A DNA stretch of 43,401 bases, taken from Herpetosiphonaceae bacterium (GTDB lineage Bacteria > Chloroflexota > Chloroflexia > Chloroflexales > Kallotenuaceae). Location of the stretch: NCBI GenBank assembly GCA_013821605.1, contig JACDGP010000038.1, positions 1-43,401 of the forward strand. Reading direction: 5' to 3'. The notes beneath the pieces were generated by a model that ran no database searches, was not told the origin of the DNA, and saw only the letters and a program-made list of their open reading frames with translations. A program made the position numbers and the translations under genes. Below are positions 22,329 to 31,790 of this stretch, piece by piece; the first letter of the stretch is position 1; the number at the start of each line of letters is the position of its first letter.

Positions 22329-24245
22329 ATGCCCGATCAAGGTCGATCCGCACCTGTCGTTGTCGATACAACGCATAGCCCCTATGCCCGCTTGCGTCCC
22401 GTACCGTTGACCGCAGTAACGCTCACGGATACCTTTTGGACGCCCCGCCGTCGTACCAATCGTGAGGTTACTCTCCCAGCACAATACCAACTGTGTGAAG
22501 AGACCGGCCGCATTGACAATTTTCGACGTGCTGCAGGCAACTCCAACATCCTCTTCAAAGGTCGCTTCTTCAACGATAGCGATTTGTACAAATGGCTGGA
22601 GGCAGCGGCATGGACTCTGGCTACTGAACACGATCCACGCCTCGTGGAATTGGTCGATAAGGCTATCGCCGAGATTGGCCCGGCCCAGCAGCCGGACGGC
22701 TACCTCGACACCTACTTTATGTTCGAACGCGCCACCGAGCGCTGGACCAACGTCGATTTGCACGAACTGTATTGCGCGGGGCATCTCTTTCAGGCGGCCG
22801 TCGCGCACTACCGTGCAACTGGTAGCAGCTCATTGCTCGATATCGCGACGCGTCTTGCCGACCATGTCTGCACGATGTTCGGACCCGAGGAGCAAGGCAA
22901 GCGTGTCTGGGCCGACGGCCATCCCGAGGTCGAAATGGGACTGGTTGAGCTGTACCGAACCACTGGTAAGCGACAGTACCTCGACGAGACCGAGTTCTTT
23001 ATTGATGTGCGGGGCCACGGTCTGCTCGGCGAGCCCTATGAGCGCTTCGGGAGTGACTATCACCAGGACCACAAGCCGTTCCGCGAATTGGAGCGCATGC
23101 ACGGGCATGCCGTGCGCGCCGTCTACCTCAACGCCGGTGCAGCCGACCTCTTTGCGGAAAAAGGCGAGGCAGCCATTCGGGCCGCGCTTGAACGCATGTG
23201 GACGAGCATGACGACGAAGCAGATGTATGTCAGTGGCGGGATTGGTGCGCATTGGGAAGGCGAGGCCTTTGGCCGTGTGTATGAATTGCCTAATGAGCGC
23301 GCCTATACAGAAACCTGCGCGGCGATCGGGAGCCTCATGTGGGCCTGGCGTATGCTGGCCCTCGACGGCGACGCACGCTATACGGATCTCATGGAAACGG
23401 CTCTCTATAATGGCGCGCTGCCGGGCCTGTCGCTGGATGGCCAGACCTACTTTTATCAGAACCCACTGGCCGATGACGGCATGCATCGCAGGGAAAGCTG
23501 GTTCGGCACCGCATGCTGCCCGCCGAATATCGCGCGGCTCCTGGCGTCGCTGCCCGGCTACTTCTACAGCACATCTGACGCGGGCATCTGGGTCCATCTC
23601 TATGCCGAGGGCACGGCGCAAATCAGCCTGCCGGACGGTCAACGCGTCGAGCTAGTTCAGCAGACGCGCTATCCGTGGGATGGCGACGTTACGATGACGG
23701 TTAATGGCGAGGGCACCTTCAGCCTCTTCATCCGCGTCCCCGGCTGGTGCGAGACCGGCGTGCAGGTAACGGTTAATGGCCGTCCGTTTACTGGATCGAT
23801 CACACCCGGTACGTATGTTGAGTTACAGCGCACCTGGAAGCCGGGTGATTCTGTCCAGATCCACCTGCCGATGCCGGTTCGGCGCTTGGAAAGCCATCCT
23901 TATGCTATCGAGAACCGTGATCGCGTTGCCCTGATGCGGGGACCACTTCTGTATTGCATTGAGCAAGCGGATCTCGCGGGTGTGGAGCTACGTGACCTCG
24001 TGCTGCCCGCCGGCGCCATATTTGAGGCGACCTTTCGGTCGGAGATGCTCGGTGGAGTTGTTGTCCTCACCGGCGACGCGGAAGTCGTGCCACCGGACGC
24101 GGGCTGGGACAACCGGCTTTACAGGACAACCGGCTCGGCCGGTGAAGCGGCGACGACCCGGACGGTTAACCTCACAGCGATTCCATATTATGCATGGGCA
24201 AATCGTGAGCCCGGCATGATGCGCGTCTGGTTGCGAACACGCTAA
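22329..24245 (+). CDS. GH127 beta-L-arabinofuranosidase (DUF1680 family)
   Basis: This 638-aa protein has the (alpha/alpha)6-barrel plus beta-sandwich layout of GH127. Key segments are PVPLTAVTLTDTFWTPRR at the N-terminus, the paired cysteines of TACCPPNIARLLAS (Zn-linked nucleophile region) and ERAYTETCAAIGS (catalytic Glu and Zn ligands). These enzymes remove beta-L-arabinofuranose from plant glycoprotein or pectin side chains. No signal peptide is visible, so it acts on imported oligosaccharides. It leads an operon with a binding protein, two permeases and a LacI regulator, fitting import followed by cytoplasmic cleavage. Confidence 0.92.
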   Translation: MPDQGRSAPVVVDTTHSPYARLRPVPLTAVTLTDTFWTPRRRTNREVTLPAQYQLCEETGRIDNFRRAAGNSNILFKGRFFNDSDLYKWLEAAAWTLATEHDPRLVELVDKAIAEIGPAQQPDGYLDTYFMFERATERWTNVDLHELYCAGHLFQAAVAHYRATGSSSLLDIATRLADHVCTMFGPEEQGKRVWADGHPEVEMGLVELYRTTGKRQYLDETEFFIDVRGHGLLGEPYERFGSDYHQDHKPFRELERMHGHAVRAVYLNAGAADLFAEKGEAAIRAALERMWTSMTTKQMYVSGGIGAHWEGEAFGRVYELPNERAYTETCAAIGSLMWAWRMLALDGDARYTDLMETALYNGALPGLSLDGQTYFYQNPLADDGMHRRESWFGTACCPPNIARLLASLPGYFYSTSDAGIWVHLYAEGTAQISLPDGQRVELVQQTRYPWDGDVTMTVNGEGTFSLFIRVPGWCETGVQVTVNGRPFTGSITPGTYVELQRTWKPGDSVQIHLPMPVRRLESHPYAIENRDRVALMRGPLLYCIEQADLAGVELRDLVLPAGAIFEATFRSEMLGGVVVLTGDAEVVPPDAGWDNRLYRTTGSAGEAATTRTVNLTAIPYYAWANREPGMMRVWLRTR

Positions 24246-24395
24246 CTGTGGCACTGTGGCAGGATAGCAGTGACATGTAGCCGGCCGCATGGCCTACCGA
24301 TAGACACGCATGAAAGGAGGCACCACCCGGCAAGCACGAGCACGCGGATACCTGAAGGAACGAAGCGATATTACCGGTGAAAGGTGAACATCAGC

Positions 24396-25877
24396 ATGAA
24401 GACACGTATGTTCCGCTGGGGCGCGATGTCGCTCCTCTTGACAATTTTTTCGCTTGTCGTGAGTGCTTGTGGCGGCTCGTCGACGGCGACAACTGGGCAA
24501 ACGACGATTGGGGCTACTGATGCTGCCGTAGCGCCTGCCGCGACGGTGGCACAAACCACAGCCGCCACATCCGCAGCAGCGGCTGCGACGGCGGCAGAAA
24601 TGACTGCCGCGCCCGCCGCGACGATGTCCGAAGTTACAGCTACCACGGCTGCCGCAGCAACCGCCGCGCAGACAGCGGCAACAGGTGGGGGCGGTGGAGG
24701 TGGAACTACGATCAGCTTCTGGTCTCGCGACAGCGACCAAGCACTGATTGAGCCCGTGATTAAGGTGTATAACGATACACACCCGAATCAGGTCAAGGCA
24801 ACATTTATTCCGGCCGACCAGTTTGTGCAGAAATTCGCGGCAGCTGCTTCCGGTAGTGCCGCGCCCGACCTGATCGCCGTCGATTTGATCTTCATGCCCT
24901 CCTTTATTGCATCCGGAGAGATGACGGATATCTCGAGCATGGTGAAGGCACTACCCTTCGCGAGTCAGCTAAGCGCGGCACATATGAAGGAGGGCACATC
25001 GGCTGATGGCAAAGTGTACTCTGTGCCGTTCAGCGCCGAGGGGTCAGTCCTGATCTATAACAAGAAGTTGTTCAAGCAGGCCGGATTAGATCCGGAGAAG
25101 GCGCCGAAAACGATGGCCGAGATGGCGGACGACTCGAAAAAGATCACAGCCCTCGGCAATGGCACCTACGGCTTCTACTTCTCGGGCGCGTGCGCCGGCT
25201 GTAATGCCTTCACGGTCATGCCCTACATCTGGGCCAGTGGCGGCGACATCCTCAGTAAAGATAGCAAGACTGCAATGCTCACGGATCCGGCTGTCAAAGG
25301 GGTGATGACCTGGCTGCACCAGATGTGGACCGACAAGCAAATCCCCGAGACATCAAAGGCCGACACCGGGACCGATTTCTTTAATACCTTTGCGGCAGGC
25401 AAAATTGGTATGGTCGGCAGTGGTGGCTTCGCTATCGCCCAATTGAAGACGGCCCATCCTGAGATTGACTTCGGCGTCGCGCCACTCCCCGGTCTGACGG
25501 GTGGGCAGGCTTCGTTCGCCGGCGGTGACGTCATCGGCATCCCCACGGGTTCCCAACACGTGAAAGAGGCGACTGATTTCATCAGCTGGTACCTCTCGGA
25601 CGACGTCCAGATTAATCAAGTCGCGAAAGGCAATGCATTACCCGAACGGAAGGATCTTCTCGACAACCAGTACAGCAAGAAAGATCCGCGCTATATCACG
25701 GTGGGGGCAGCCATGTATGATTTCGGTCGTACGCCCTTATCGGTGCACTATAACGAGATTTGGAACGACGTGAACGGCCCGTGGCTGACGATGATCCAGA
25801 AGTCCGTCTTTGACGGTCAGATCGATCCGGCAATTAAAGAGGCGCAGGATAAGGTCACGTCGATTTTAAGCCAGTAG
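24396..25877 (+). CDS. Sugar ABC transporter substrate-binding lipoprotein (family 1)
   Basis: The product is about 493 aa from ATG 24396 with AAGGTG upstream; GTG 24384 is an alternative. The signal peptide ends in the lipobox VVSAC (Cys at about 23). A very long Ala/Thr-rich linker of about 70 residues, closed by a run of seven Gly, precedes the binding-protein fold that starts at TTISFWSRDSDQALIEP. Family features include FVQKFAAAASGSAAPDLIAVD, SVLIYNKKLFKQAGLDPEKAP and FFNTFAAGKIGMVGSG. It captures the glycan outside the membrane for the two following permeases. The long linker may reach through a thick wall. Confidence 0.93.
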   Translation: MKTRMFRWGAMSLLLTIFSLVVSACGGSSTATTGQTTIGATDAAVAPAATVAQTTAATSAAAAATAAEMTAAPAATMSEVTATTAAAATAAQTAATGGGGGGGTTISFWSRDSDQALIEPVIKVYNDTHPNQVKATFIPADQFVQKFAAAASGSAAPDLIAVDLIFMPSFIASGEMTDISSMVKALPFASQLSAAHMKEGTSADGKVYSVPFSAEGSVLIYNKKLFKQAGLDPEKAPKTMAEMADDSKKITALGNGTYGFYFSGACAGCNAFTVMPYIWASGGDILSKDSKTAMLTDPAVKGVMTWLHQMWTDKQIPETSKADTGTDFFNTFAAGKIGMVGSGGFAIAQLKTAHPEIDFGVAPLPGLTGGQASFAGGDVIGIPTGSQHVKEATDFISWYLSDDVQINQVAKGNALPERKDLLDNQYSKKDPRYITVGAAMYDFGRTPLSVHYNEIWNDVNGPWLTMIQKSVFDGQIDPAIKEAQDKVTSILSQ

Positions 25878-25886
25878 GAGCAGTAG

Positions 25887-25941
25887 AGCCGGAGTTGTAG
25901 AGCGCCGTATCCATCACTGCGTACGGCGCACAGCCCCGGCT
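25887..25941 (+). other. Two-part stem-loop between binding-protein and permease genes
   Basis: Outer stem AGCCGG (25887-25892) with CCGGCT (25936-25941); inner perfect stem GCGCCGTA (25902-25909) with TACGGCGC (25922-25929). Only TTT follows, so read-through is likely. Such structures commonly protect binding-protein mRNA and lower permease output; this role is inferred. Confidence 0.65.
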
Positions 25942-25985
25942 TTGAATCCTCTTGGTTGAAGCGCACATTCAGGAGATACCTTGCT

Positions 25986-26897
25986 ATGGCAACCCTGAGT
26001 CCTACGATTGAACGTGCCAAGGCCCCCCCGACGACGTTCTCCAAGCAGCGCGCCGGGCTCTTCTTTGTTTTGCCGAGCGTGCTGTTCATGTCGGTCTTCT
26101 TTATGGTCCCGGCCGTGATGGCGTTATGGGTCTCACTCCATAACTGGCCGCTCTTTGGGCCGCACAAGTTCATTGGTCTCACCAATTACACCAATCTGCT
26201 GAAAGACCCGCAATTCTGGAGCAGCCTGAGTTTCACAACGTTTTATGCCGTAATCGTCACACCGCCCATCTTTCTACTTGGTTTCGGCATGGCCTTGCTG
26301 GCCAATAGCGGCTTGCGCGGCGTGCGGTTCTTCCGCACGGCCTTCTTCCTCCCCAACGTCATTAGTTTTGGTGCCGTCTGCTTGATGTGGTACTTCATGC
26401 TGAACGACCAGATCGGTATCATTAATGTGACCTTGCGGCGTTTGAGTCTGATTCATAGCTCACTGATCTGGCTCGCCAATTACAACACGGCCATGTTTGC
26501 CATTATCATCCTAGTGGTGTGGAAAGCGGCGGGCGGCACGATGCTCCTGCTGCTGATTGGGCTCCAGGCGATCCCGCACGACCTCTACCAGGCAGCGAGT
26601 GTGGATGGGGCCGGGGGCTGGGAGCAACTACGCTTTATCACGATCCCGTTGTTGAAGCGCACCTTTGCCCTGGCCCTAGTGTTATCGGTCACCGGTTCGT
26701 ACCTCGCGTTTGACCAGTTCTACATCCTGACACAGGGTGGCCCACAAGGTCGCACCATCACCATGGTGTACTGGATCGTCAAAAACGCCTTCATCTCATT
26801 CAAAGTAGGCTATGCCACGGCCATCTCCATGGTGCTTCTTCTGATTTTGGTCGTGCTCAACGCCGGCCAGCTGTATCTGCTCCGCGACTCTGAGTAG
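25986..26897 (+). CDS. Sugar ABC transporter permease, MalF/UgpA type
   Basis: This 303-aa protein has about six membrane segments and a first helix near residues 24-45 (FFVLPSVLFMSVFFMVPAVM). The EAA loop that docks the ATPase is LYQAASVDGAGGWEQLRFI near residue 200. ATG 25986 follows AGGAG by about 11 nt; the upstream frame to 25956 lies in the hairpin tail. It pairs with the next permease to form the channel. No ATP-binding subunit is encoded in the locus, so a shared MsmK/UgpC-type ATPase elsewhere is expected. Confidence 0.92.
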   Translation: MATLSPTIERAKAPPTTFSKQRAGLFFVLPSVLFMSVFFMVPAVMALWVSLHNWPLFGPHKFIGLTNYTNLLKDPQFWSSLSFTTFYAVIVTPPIFLLGFGMALLANSGLRGVRFFRTAFFLPNVISFGAVCLMWYFMLNDQIGIINVTLRRLSLIHSSLIWLANYNTAMFAIIILVVWKAAGGTMLLLLIGLQAIPHDLYQAASVDGAGGWEQLRFITIPLLKRTFALALVLSVTGSYLAFDQFYILTQGGPQGRTITMVYWIVKNAFISFKVGYATAISMVLLLILVVLNAGQLYLLRDSE

Positions 26898-26926
26898 GCG
26901 CGCTGCACAGCGCAAAGGATTCTGTT

Positions 26927-27811
26927 ATGGCAGTCATACCCATGCAGCAGGAGCAATGGACGCGGCGTAAAAGCGCGCACTATCTGCGGTTTGGCCTGAT
27001 TTATTTTGCAGCCGTGGCGCTTGCGGTCTGGTTTTTGTTTCCGATCGTCTGGTCGCTGATCACGTCTGTGAAGCCAGCATCTGAAATCAACGCGTCGCCC
27101 CCGACGCTGTTGCCAGCGCACCTGACGACCCTGAATTACACCAACCTGAATAAGGTCGGCAGCGGCATTGTGCGCTACACCTCGAACAGCGTGTTGACGG
27201 CCCTGTATACGATTGTGGGTACGGTCGTGCTAAGTACACTCGCAGGCTATGGCTTCGCGCGCTTCGGCTTTCGGGGCAAGAACATACTCTTTATCCTCGT
27301 GTTGGCGCCGCTGATGATCCCCTTCCAGGCGATTATGATTCCGCTGTTTCTGGTGTTGCGAACGCTGCATTTGAACAACACCTTACTGGGCCTGGCCATG
27401 GTCTACATCACCGCGCAGTTACCCTTCGGCATCTTCATCATGCGCAACGTCTTCGCCACGGTGCCGCGCGACATCGAGGAGGCGGCCTTGATCGATGGCT
27501 GCTCACCACTGCGCATGCTGTATCGCGTGATGCTCCCGCTAGTCATGCCCGGGATCGTCACGATCGGCTTGTTTGCGTTCTTCAATTCCTGGAATGAGTT
27601 GTTTGCGGCGCTCATTTATTTGACGGACAGTGATAAGTATACGCTGCCGCTGCTGCTGGCAACGGCACGCACCAATCCCGGTTTGTTCGGTGGGACCAAC
27701 TGGGGCGGGCTGCAGGCCAGCGTCACCATCAGTATGGTGCCCTGTTTGCTGATCTTCATTTTCTTACAGCGCTACTATGTCAGTGGCCTCACCGGGGGTG
27801 CTGTAAAGTGA
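26927..27811 (+). CDS. Sugar ABC transporter permease, MalG/UgpE type
   Basis: This 294-aa protein has six membrane segments. The first covers about 22-45 (LIYFAAVALAVWFLFPIVW). The EAA loop is DIEEAALIDGCSPLRMLYRV, the MalG-type version. ATG 26927 is preceded by AAAGGAT. It follows the first permease by 29 bp and precedes the regulator by 116 bp. Partner of the preceding permease. Confidence 0.93.
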   Translation: MAVIPMQQEQWTRRKSAHYLRFGLIYFAAVALAVWFLFPIVWSLITSVKPASEINASPPTLLPAHLTTLNYTNLNKVGSGIVRYTSNSVLTALYTIVGTVVLSTLAGYGFARFGFRGKNILFILVLAPLMIPFQAIMIPLFLVLRTLHLNNTLLGLAMVYITAQLPFGIFIMRNVFATVPRDIEEAALIDGCSPLRMLYRVMLPLVMPGIVTIGLFAFFNSWNELFAALIYLTDSDKYTLPLLLATARTNPGLFGGTNWGGLQASVTISMVPCLLIFIFLQRYYVSGLTGGAVK

Positions 27812-27927
27812 TGGTGCTATTACGTTTTGTCTCGTAGGGTTGCCGAGATGGATGCTGCGGTTGGGAAGACTGTCTCCTCACCCCTGGCGTGAGCGGGATG
27901 GACTACATGTGATTGAGGTGTAGGCCG

Positions 27928-28953
27928 ATGCCTGTTACCTTACAGGAACTCGCTGAAGCCGCCGGCGTCTCGGTCGCCACGGTGTCACGGGCACTGAGCA
28001 AAAGTTCCCATCGCGTCAAAGATGCAACTCAACAGCGGATTATGGCTCTCGCCCAGGAACGGGGCTACCGGCCCAATTTGATGGCGCGCGGTCTCCGCAC
28101 TGAGCAAAGCTTCACCATCGGCATGATTGTCGATAATATCATCAGCCCGTTTACGCCGACCATTATCCGCGGGATCCAGGACCACCTTGCAGAGCATCAC
28201 TATTTCAGCATCATCACGAATGGAGACTCTGACCCGGACGTGGAAAACGAAGTGATGCACCGTCTCATTAGCCGCTCGATCGATGGCATTATTTTTGTTG
28301 AACCGTGGATGCGGGGTCGTAGTCCGGTCCTGGATGTAGAACACAAGCCGTATGTTGTCGTACACCGCCTCTTGGGCGGCACTGCGCGCCATATGGTCAT
28401 GGTCGATGATCAATATGGGGCACATATAGCCGTTGAGCACCTGCTGAACCTGGGACACCGGACGATTGGCTTTATCAATGGACCACGCGGTTGGGAATCT
28501 GCCGTCAACCGGCTGATCGGCTACCGGTTCGGGCTGGCGGAGCACGGCATTGCATATGCACCGGCACTAGTCCGAGACGGCGATTGGGAGTTGGAGAGTG
28601 GCTATGCCGCAACAGTAGCATTGATGCTGCTCCCCGAGCGACCGACAGCCATCTTCGCCGCTAACGATTTGATGGCACTCGGTGCAATTTACGCGGCGCA
28701 GGATGCCGGCTTACAGGTGCCAAGGGATCTTGCGGTGGTTGGCTATGATGACCGTGAGCTCGCTCGTCTGTCGCGACCGACGATTACTACCGTGACCCTG
28801 CCTTGTTACGAGATGGGCCGAGCAGCTGCCACAATGCTCTTGCAGCTGCTCGGCCCAGGTGCTGCAGAGGATGCTGCCATGGCGATTCAAGGCACGTTGA
28901 TCGTACGACAGTCGTCGGGTGCGCCAGAAGGCCATCGACGACTCGTGTCATAA
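27928..28953 (+). CDS. LacI-family transcriptional regulator of the sugar locus
   Basis: This 341-aa protein has an N-terminal helix-turn-helix TLQELAEAAGVSVATVSRALS and the hinge YRPNLMARGLRT. A periplasmic-binding-protein-like effector domain follows, with family marks DGIIFVEPW, HLLNLGHRTIGFINGP, FAANDLMALGAI and VVGYDDRELARLSRPTITTV. ATG 27928 is chosen, with GAGGTG 9 nt upstream; a TTG five codons earlier is possible. The locus has two CAAACGTTTG operators at its promoter, the expected site class for this family. It probably represses until a sugar from the imported glycan binds. Confidence 0.93.
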   Translation: MPVTLQELAEAAGVSVATVSRALSKSSHRVKDATQQRIMALAQERGYRPNLMARGLRTEQSFTIGMIVDNIISPFTPTIIRGIQDHLAEHHYFSIITNGDSDPDVENEVMHRLISRSIDGIIFVEPWMRGRSPVLDVEHKPYVVVHRLLGGTARHMVMVDDQYGAHIAVEHLLNLGHRTIGFINGPRGWESAVNRLIGYRFGLAEHGIAYAPALVRDGDWELESGYAATVALMLLPERPTAIFAANDLMALGAIYAAQDAGLQVPRDLAVVGYDDRELARLSRPTITTVTLPCYEMGRAAATMLLQLLGPGAAEDAAMAIQGTLIVRQSSGAPEGHRRLVS

Positions 28954-29130
28954 ACTCGTCTCCGGGGCGGACTGAGCCACATGGGCAGGATCAAATACGA
29001 GCCTAGCAACAGAATATGAAACGGTGTACAATACCGTGTGGCGAACGGAAGCAGCTGGGCCGTGACCTACACAGTGCTGCGACCTCGATGCTTTGCGTGC
29101 CTCTGTTTCGGTGTCCTAGGAGAAGTTTGT

Positions 29131-29637
29131 ATGGAGCCGGATTCTAGAGTGCTGGTCTTGAATGCCAGCTACGAGCCGCTACACATCGTGCCACTGCATC
29201 GCGCAGTGAAGCTGCTGCTGCTCGAAAAGGCTGAACTCGTAGAGGCCAACGAGGGCCATGTGCGCGGGCTGAATTGCTCGGTCCAGCGGCCATCCGTCAT
29301 TCGCCTGAATCGCTACGTCAAACTGCCGCAAATGCAGGTGCCCTGCACCCGCCGTGCGGTCTTGCAGCGTGATGGCTATACCTGCCAATATTGTGGTGCG
29401 TCACCTGGCGCCGAAGCCCTCACGCTTGACCACATTGTCCCGCGCGCGCATGGCGGCATGACGACCTGGGACAACGTTGTGGCTGCCTGCCGCTCATGCA
29501 ACGGCTACAAGGCGAATCGTGTGCCGCAGGCCGCGAATCTCACCCTGCGTACGACCCCGAGACAGCCGACCAGGGTGGGTATGCTCCACGCCACGCTACA
29601 CAAGCACGCGGTCTGGCACGCGTACACCTATCAGTAA
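29131..29637 (+). CDS. HNH endonuclease family protein
   Basis: This 168-aa protein starts at ATG 29131 after TAGGAGA; the frame upstream to 29038 is rejected. The N-terminal SRVLVLNASYEPLHIVPLHRAVKLLL is a conserved domain found in many bacterial HNH proteins. The HNH core follows: CQYCG, then LDHIVPRAHGGMTTWDNVVAAC and CNGYKANR, with two CxxC zinc ligand pairs. It stands alone with a strong terminator after it. Such stand-alone HNH proteins are common housekeeping genes of unclear function, so DNA cutting in vivo is not established. Confidence 0.9.
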   Translation: MEPDSRVLVLNASYEPLHIVPLHRAVKLLLLEKAELVEANEGHVRGLNCSVQRPSVIRLNRYVKLPQMQVPCTRRAVLQRDGYTCQYCGASPGAEALTLDHIVPRAHGGMTTWDNVVAACRSCNGYKANRVPQAANLTLRTTPRQPTRVGMLHATLHKHAVWHAYTYQ

Positions 29638-29639
29638 GA

Positions 29640-29666
29640 CCGGAGCGACGAACGCTCCGGTTTTTT
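29640..29666 (+). terminator. Rho-independent terminator after the HNH gene
   Basis: CCGGAGCG (29640-29647), loop ACGAA, CGCTCCGG (29653-29660), then six T. A textbook intrinsic terminator. Confidence 0.95.
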
Positions 29667-29674
29667 GATCGCCA

Positions 29675-29704
29675 TTGCCCCGCGTGGTTCAACGGCGGTA
29701 CAAT
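29675..29704 (+). promoter_or_regulatory. Promoter of the cysteine desulfurase gene
   Basis: TTGCCC (29675-29680) and TACAAT (29699-29704) are 18 bp apart. They lie just after the terminator and about 38 nt before ATG 29743. Confidence 0.55.
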
Positions 29705-29742
29705 GCGTGTGGCGCTGTATGGTTGCGCTGTGAGGAGTCTTA

Positions 29743-30936
29743 ATGGAGCACCCTGTTTATCTTGATCATGCTGCCACCACGCCTACTGATCCGACCGTGG
29801 TCGCAGCCATGTTGCCCTATTTTTCCGAGCTCTATGGTAATCCGTCAAGCATTTATCGCATCGGGCGTGCCTCGTTGCAAGCGCTTGATGACGCACGCTC
29901 CGTCGTCGCTGAAGTGCTTGGTGCAACGCCCAAGGAAATAATCTTTACCGGCGGTGGCTCCGAAGCTGATAACCTGGCGATCAAGGGCGTAGCACTCGCC
30001 CAGCAAAAAGCAGGTCGTGGTGCACATGTGATTACCACGGCCATTGAGCACCATGCGGTCTTGCATGCCTGCGATTATCTGCGCGAGTTCGGCTTCGAGA
30101 TGAGCGTCCTGCCGGTGGATGCTAACGGCCTCGTTAGCCCTGCTGATCTGCGTGCTGCCATCCGGCCCGATACGGTCTTGGCAACGATCATGTATGCCAA
30201 CAATGAGATTGGGACGATCCAGCCCCTTGCTGAGTTAGGTGCGATCTGTCGTGAGCACAAGGTCCTCTTCCATACCGACGCGGTGCAGGCCGGTGGCGCA
30301 CTTCCTCTCAATGTGAACGACCTCAACGTTGACCTCCTGAGTCTAACGGCGCATAAATTTTATGGACCGAAGGGCAGCGGTGCGCTTTACGTACGGCGCG
30401 GTGTTCCATTGCTCCCGCAGATCAACGGCGGCGGCCAAGAACGTCGCCGGCGTGCCGGCACCGAAAATGTGCCAGGTATCGTCGGCTTTGCTACGGCGCT
30501 GGCCCTGGCCGAAGCAAACCGCTCGCAGTATCGTGAGCACGCGAGCGCGCTGCGTGAGCAGTTGATCGAAGGTGTACTCCAACGCATCCCATATACTGCT
30601 GTCAATGGCCACCGCACCCAGCGCCTGCCGAACAATGCTAATCTGGCCTTCGACTATGCCGAGGGCGAGAGCGTGCTCCTGTTGCTGGATCAGCAAGGTT
30701 TTTGTGCCTCGTCCGGTTCAGCTTGTACCTCCGGCTCGGTCGAACCCTCGCATGTGCTCACGGCACTTGGCTTCGGTCCGGAACGAGCCCTAGGCAGCGT
30801 GCGCTTCACCGTCGGCAAAGCGACAACTGCGGCTGATATTGATCGTTTGCTCAATGTCCTGCCGCCGATTATCGAGCGCTTACGCAGTGTTTCGCCGCAG
30901 TACCAAGCCGTACAGCCCGCAAGCGTAGCAGCTTAA
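29743..30936 (+). CDS. Cysteine desulfurase (NifS/IscS type)
   Basis: This 397-aa class V aminotransferase-fold enzyme has H104 (TTAIEHHAV) stacking on the cofactor. PLP-binding K205 is in SLTAHKFYGPKG, and the persulfide-forming C328 is in CASSGSACTSGSVEPSHVL. It strips sulfur from cysteine for Fe-S clusters and thiolated tRNA. The RRRAGTEN segment is also typical. GAGGAG lies 6-8 nt before ATG 29743. No IscU or MnmA gene follows; the next gene is a BNR-repeat protein 17 bp downstream. Confidence 0.95.
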   Translation: MEHPVYLDHAATTPTDPTVVAAMLPYFSELYGNPSSIYRIGRASLQALDDARSVVAEVLGATPKEIIFTGGGSEADNLAIKGVALAQQKAGRGAHVITTAIEHHAVLHACDYLREFGFEMSVLPVDANGLVSPADLRAAIRPDTVLATIMYANNEIGTIQPLAELGAICREHKVLFHTDAVQAGGALPLNVNDLNVDLLSLTAHKFYGPKGSGALYVRRGVPLLPQINGGGQERRRRAGTENVPGIVGFATALALAEANRSQYREHASALREQLIEGVLQRIPYTAVNGHRTQRLPNNANLAFDYAEGESVLLLLDQQGFCASSGSACTSGSVEPSHVLTALGFGPERALGSVRFTVGKATTAADIDRLLNVLPPIIERLRSVSPQYQAVQPASVAA

Positions 30937-30953
30937 AGGAGCATCAAACAGCG

Positions 30954-31727
30954 ATGGCGCAAGTACAAATCCTATACGTAGCAACGGCGAATGGCTTGCA
31001 CCAGTTCGCCAATCCCGGCAAGAGTGACCGCTGGCGGCCTGTGGGCGAGGCACTGAACGGCGAAGATGTCCGCGCCGTCGTCGCCGCCTTCGATGACCCG
31101 TTAACGGCCTATGCTGGCTCAGGAGCAGGTGTAGCGCAAACAACCGATGGTGGTGCGAGCTGGACAACGATTCTGAAGCGCGCTGTTACCGCTCTGGCGA
31201 TCACTTCAAGCGGCAGCCTCCACGCGGCAACGGCGGACGGTGCACTCCTACGTATGCAATACGGACCGAGTTGGGAGGAGGTGACACGTGGCTCCGAGCC
31301 GCTGCTGGCCCTCTCCGTTGCCCACGGCGAGCAGGTATCGGGCGGTCAGCGCCCCGCAGTCAGTCTAGGCGATACCGATCAACTATACACGACGACCGAA
31401 ACAGGCCTCTCCCTTCCGGACGGGGCACTGCCCCTCGACCCTCCACCTACCGGCGCGCTCGTGCTGCTCCCCGCCCAGACCCCTACCTTGTTGGTCGCCA
31501 CGCAGGGTTCGGTCATGTTCTCGGATGATGGCGGTCACACCCTCCAAAGCAGTGCTGGACCACAGGATGTTCAGGTGTTGGTGACGCCGGCCCGCTTTCA
31601 AGACTTCGCCTATGCCGGGACCGCGAGCGGCGAACTATGGCTGACGAAGGATCGTGGTCGCAGTTGGACCCAACTGCACGCGGGCTTACCACCGGTGCGC
31701 GCTCTATCATTTGCTCGGGTTATGTAA
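30954..31727 (+). CDS. BNR/Asp-box repeat beta-propeller protein
   Basis: This 257-aa protein has at least three Asp-box-like turns: TTDGGASWTT near 63, SDDGGHTLQS near 190 and TKDRGRSWTQ near 233. These mark sialidase- or YCF48-like propellers. There is no signal peptide and no catalytic residue pattern of a glycosidase. AAAGGAG precedes ATG 30954, and it follows the cysteine desulfurase by 17 bp, so both are likely co-transcribed. Propellers of this kind often bind proteins or ligands; the partner is unknown. Confidence 0.75.
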   Translation: MAQVQILYVATANGLHQFANPGKSDRWRPVGEALNGEDVRAVVAAFDDPLTAYAGSGAGVAQTTDGGASWTTILKRAVTALAITSSGSLHAATADGALLRMQYGPSWEEVTRGSEPLLALSVAHGEQVSGGQRPAVSLGDTDQLYTTTETGLSLPDGALPLDPPPTGALVLLPAQTPTLLVATQGSVMFSDDGGHTLQSSAGPQDVQVLVTPARFQDFAYAGTASGELWLTKDRGRSWTQLHAGLPPVRALSFARVM

Positions 31728-31790
31728 TTCATTCCTGGCCATCAGCCGTGCATCAGGATGCCGTAAAAAAGCTATAACGAGCCTCCATGG

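Noticed and set aside
22830-23642. 270-codon minus-strand open frame inside the GH127 gene
   Set aside because: Antisense shadow of a conserved enzyme; no ribosome site and no family features.
24310-24387. 25-codon ORF (ATG 24310) between GH127 and the binding-protein gene
   Set aside because: No ribosome site before its ATG. The AAAGGAGG lies inside it and has no start codon at proper distance. Possibly a relic leader, too weak to call.
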